The position numbers and the translations under genes were made by a program. The notes under the pieces are model-generated. The model ran no database searches and had not been told where the DNA came from. It saw nothing but the letters and a program-made list of their open reading frames with translations. From positions 1-21,811 of the forward strand of contig CAYOUV010000056.1 in assembly GCA_964407265.1 (NCBI GenBank): DNA of 21,811 bases, in the 5' to 3' direction. The number at the start of each line of letters is the position of its first letter. Within the stretch, counting starts at the first letter, position 1. This document shows positions 21,725-21,811 of this stretch, in pieces. The stretch comes from CAYOUV01 sp964407265. Its GTDB lineage: Bacteria; Chloroflexota; Anaerolineae; Anaerolineales; Villigracilaceae.

Positions 21725-21811
21725 GAATTTAATTCTAAGCCATTTTACCAGTCCTTCCGGGAGCGGTGGAATGGCTGCATGGACTATAATCCTGATCAAT
21801 GAAAGTCTGAC
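21725..21811. other. Right-hand edge, no gene called
   Basis: The last 87 bases hold only upstream extension of the acyltransferase frame and a short rightward frame without a ribosome-binding site or recognisable product. I see no further feature in it. Confidence 0.4.

Noticed and set aside
21644..21799. N-terminal extension of the acyltransferase by 52 residues
   Set aside because: The extension contains the promoter-like elements, does not resemble the family's N-terminus, and a good ribosome-binding site precedes the internal ATG at 21643.
1..21811. tRNA, rRNA, CRISPR, transposon or prophage genes
   Set aside because: Intergenic regions were read on both strands; no tRNA T-arm pattern, spaced direct-repeat array, transposase or integrase frame was recognised.

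Overview
The window looks like a chromosomal segment of a Chloroflexota bacterium, probably Anaerolineae-like. This is inferred from gene content: a MalT-type STAND regulator with a C-terminal BTAD domain, a family 5 lipoprotein with a Pro/Ala/Thr-rich linker, a DUF4173 membrane protein, and a diterpene pair of a kind I recall from Herpetosiphon as well as Mycobacterium tuberculosis. Base composition varies by eye: cysS, the ABC operon and its regulator are GC-rich, the AbiE region (about 800-3280) is strongly AT-rich, and the diterpene/two-component block is intermediate. No rRNA, tRNA, CRISPR array or insertion sequence was recognised.

Left part (1-6070). The 3' part of cysS ends at a clear terminator. 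About 500 nt without a convincing gene follow. Next is a leftward AbiE-type toxin-antitoxin pair: an intact AbiEi-like antitoxin/repressor and an AbiEii-like nucleotidyltransferase interrupted by one in-frame TAA. The AbiEi promoter carries a near-perfect palindrome. A small unknown rightward gene, a DUF4173 membrane protein with a strong terminator, and an AraC-type HTH/MGMT alkyl-DNA repair protein complete this part.

Middle part (6074-16023). A large leftward MalT-like/BTAD regulator is divergent from a six-gene rightward operon. The operon encodes a family 5 substrate-binding lipoprotein, two permeases, two ATPases and a nitrilase-superfamily amidohydrolase. The last four junctions are a 3-nt gap followed by three ATGA overlaps. 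It reads as an uptake-and-hydrolysis module for an amide, nitrile, carbamoyl or peptide-like compound. The divergent promoters appear to share one self-complementary TTGCAA -35 element, the regulator may be leaderless, and a perfect 14-bp palindrome overlaps the operon's -10.

Right part (16068-21724, leftward). This is the most interesting region. Five genes lie nose-to-tail: a FemAB/BioF2-like GNAT acyltransferase; a homologue of M. tuberculosis Rv3378c (tuberculosinol/tuberculosinyladenosine synthase); a class II diterpene cyclase homologous to Rv3377c (tuberculosinyl/halimadienyl diphosphate synthase) with a DxDD motif; a membrane PAS histidine kinase; and a single-domain response regulator. 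A promoter-like sequence lies upstream and a strong leftward terminator downstream. The layout predicts that GGPP is cyclised to a bicyclic diterpenyl diphosphate, which is then converted to an alcohol or conjugate. The acyltransferase may decorate the product and the two-component system may be linked to its function. The Rv3378c-like protein has Asn where I recall the essential Asp in Rv3378c, so its chemistry may differ.
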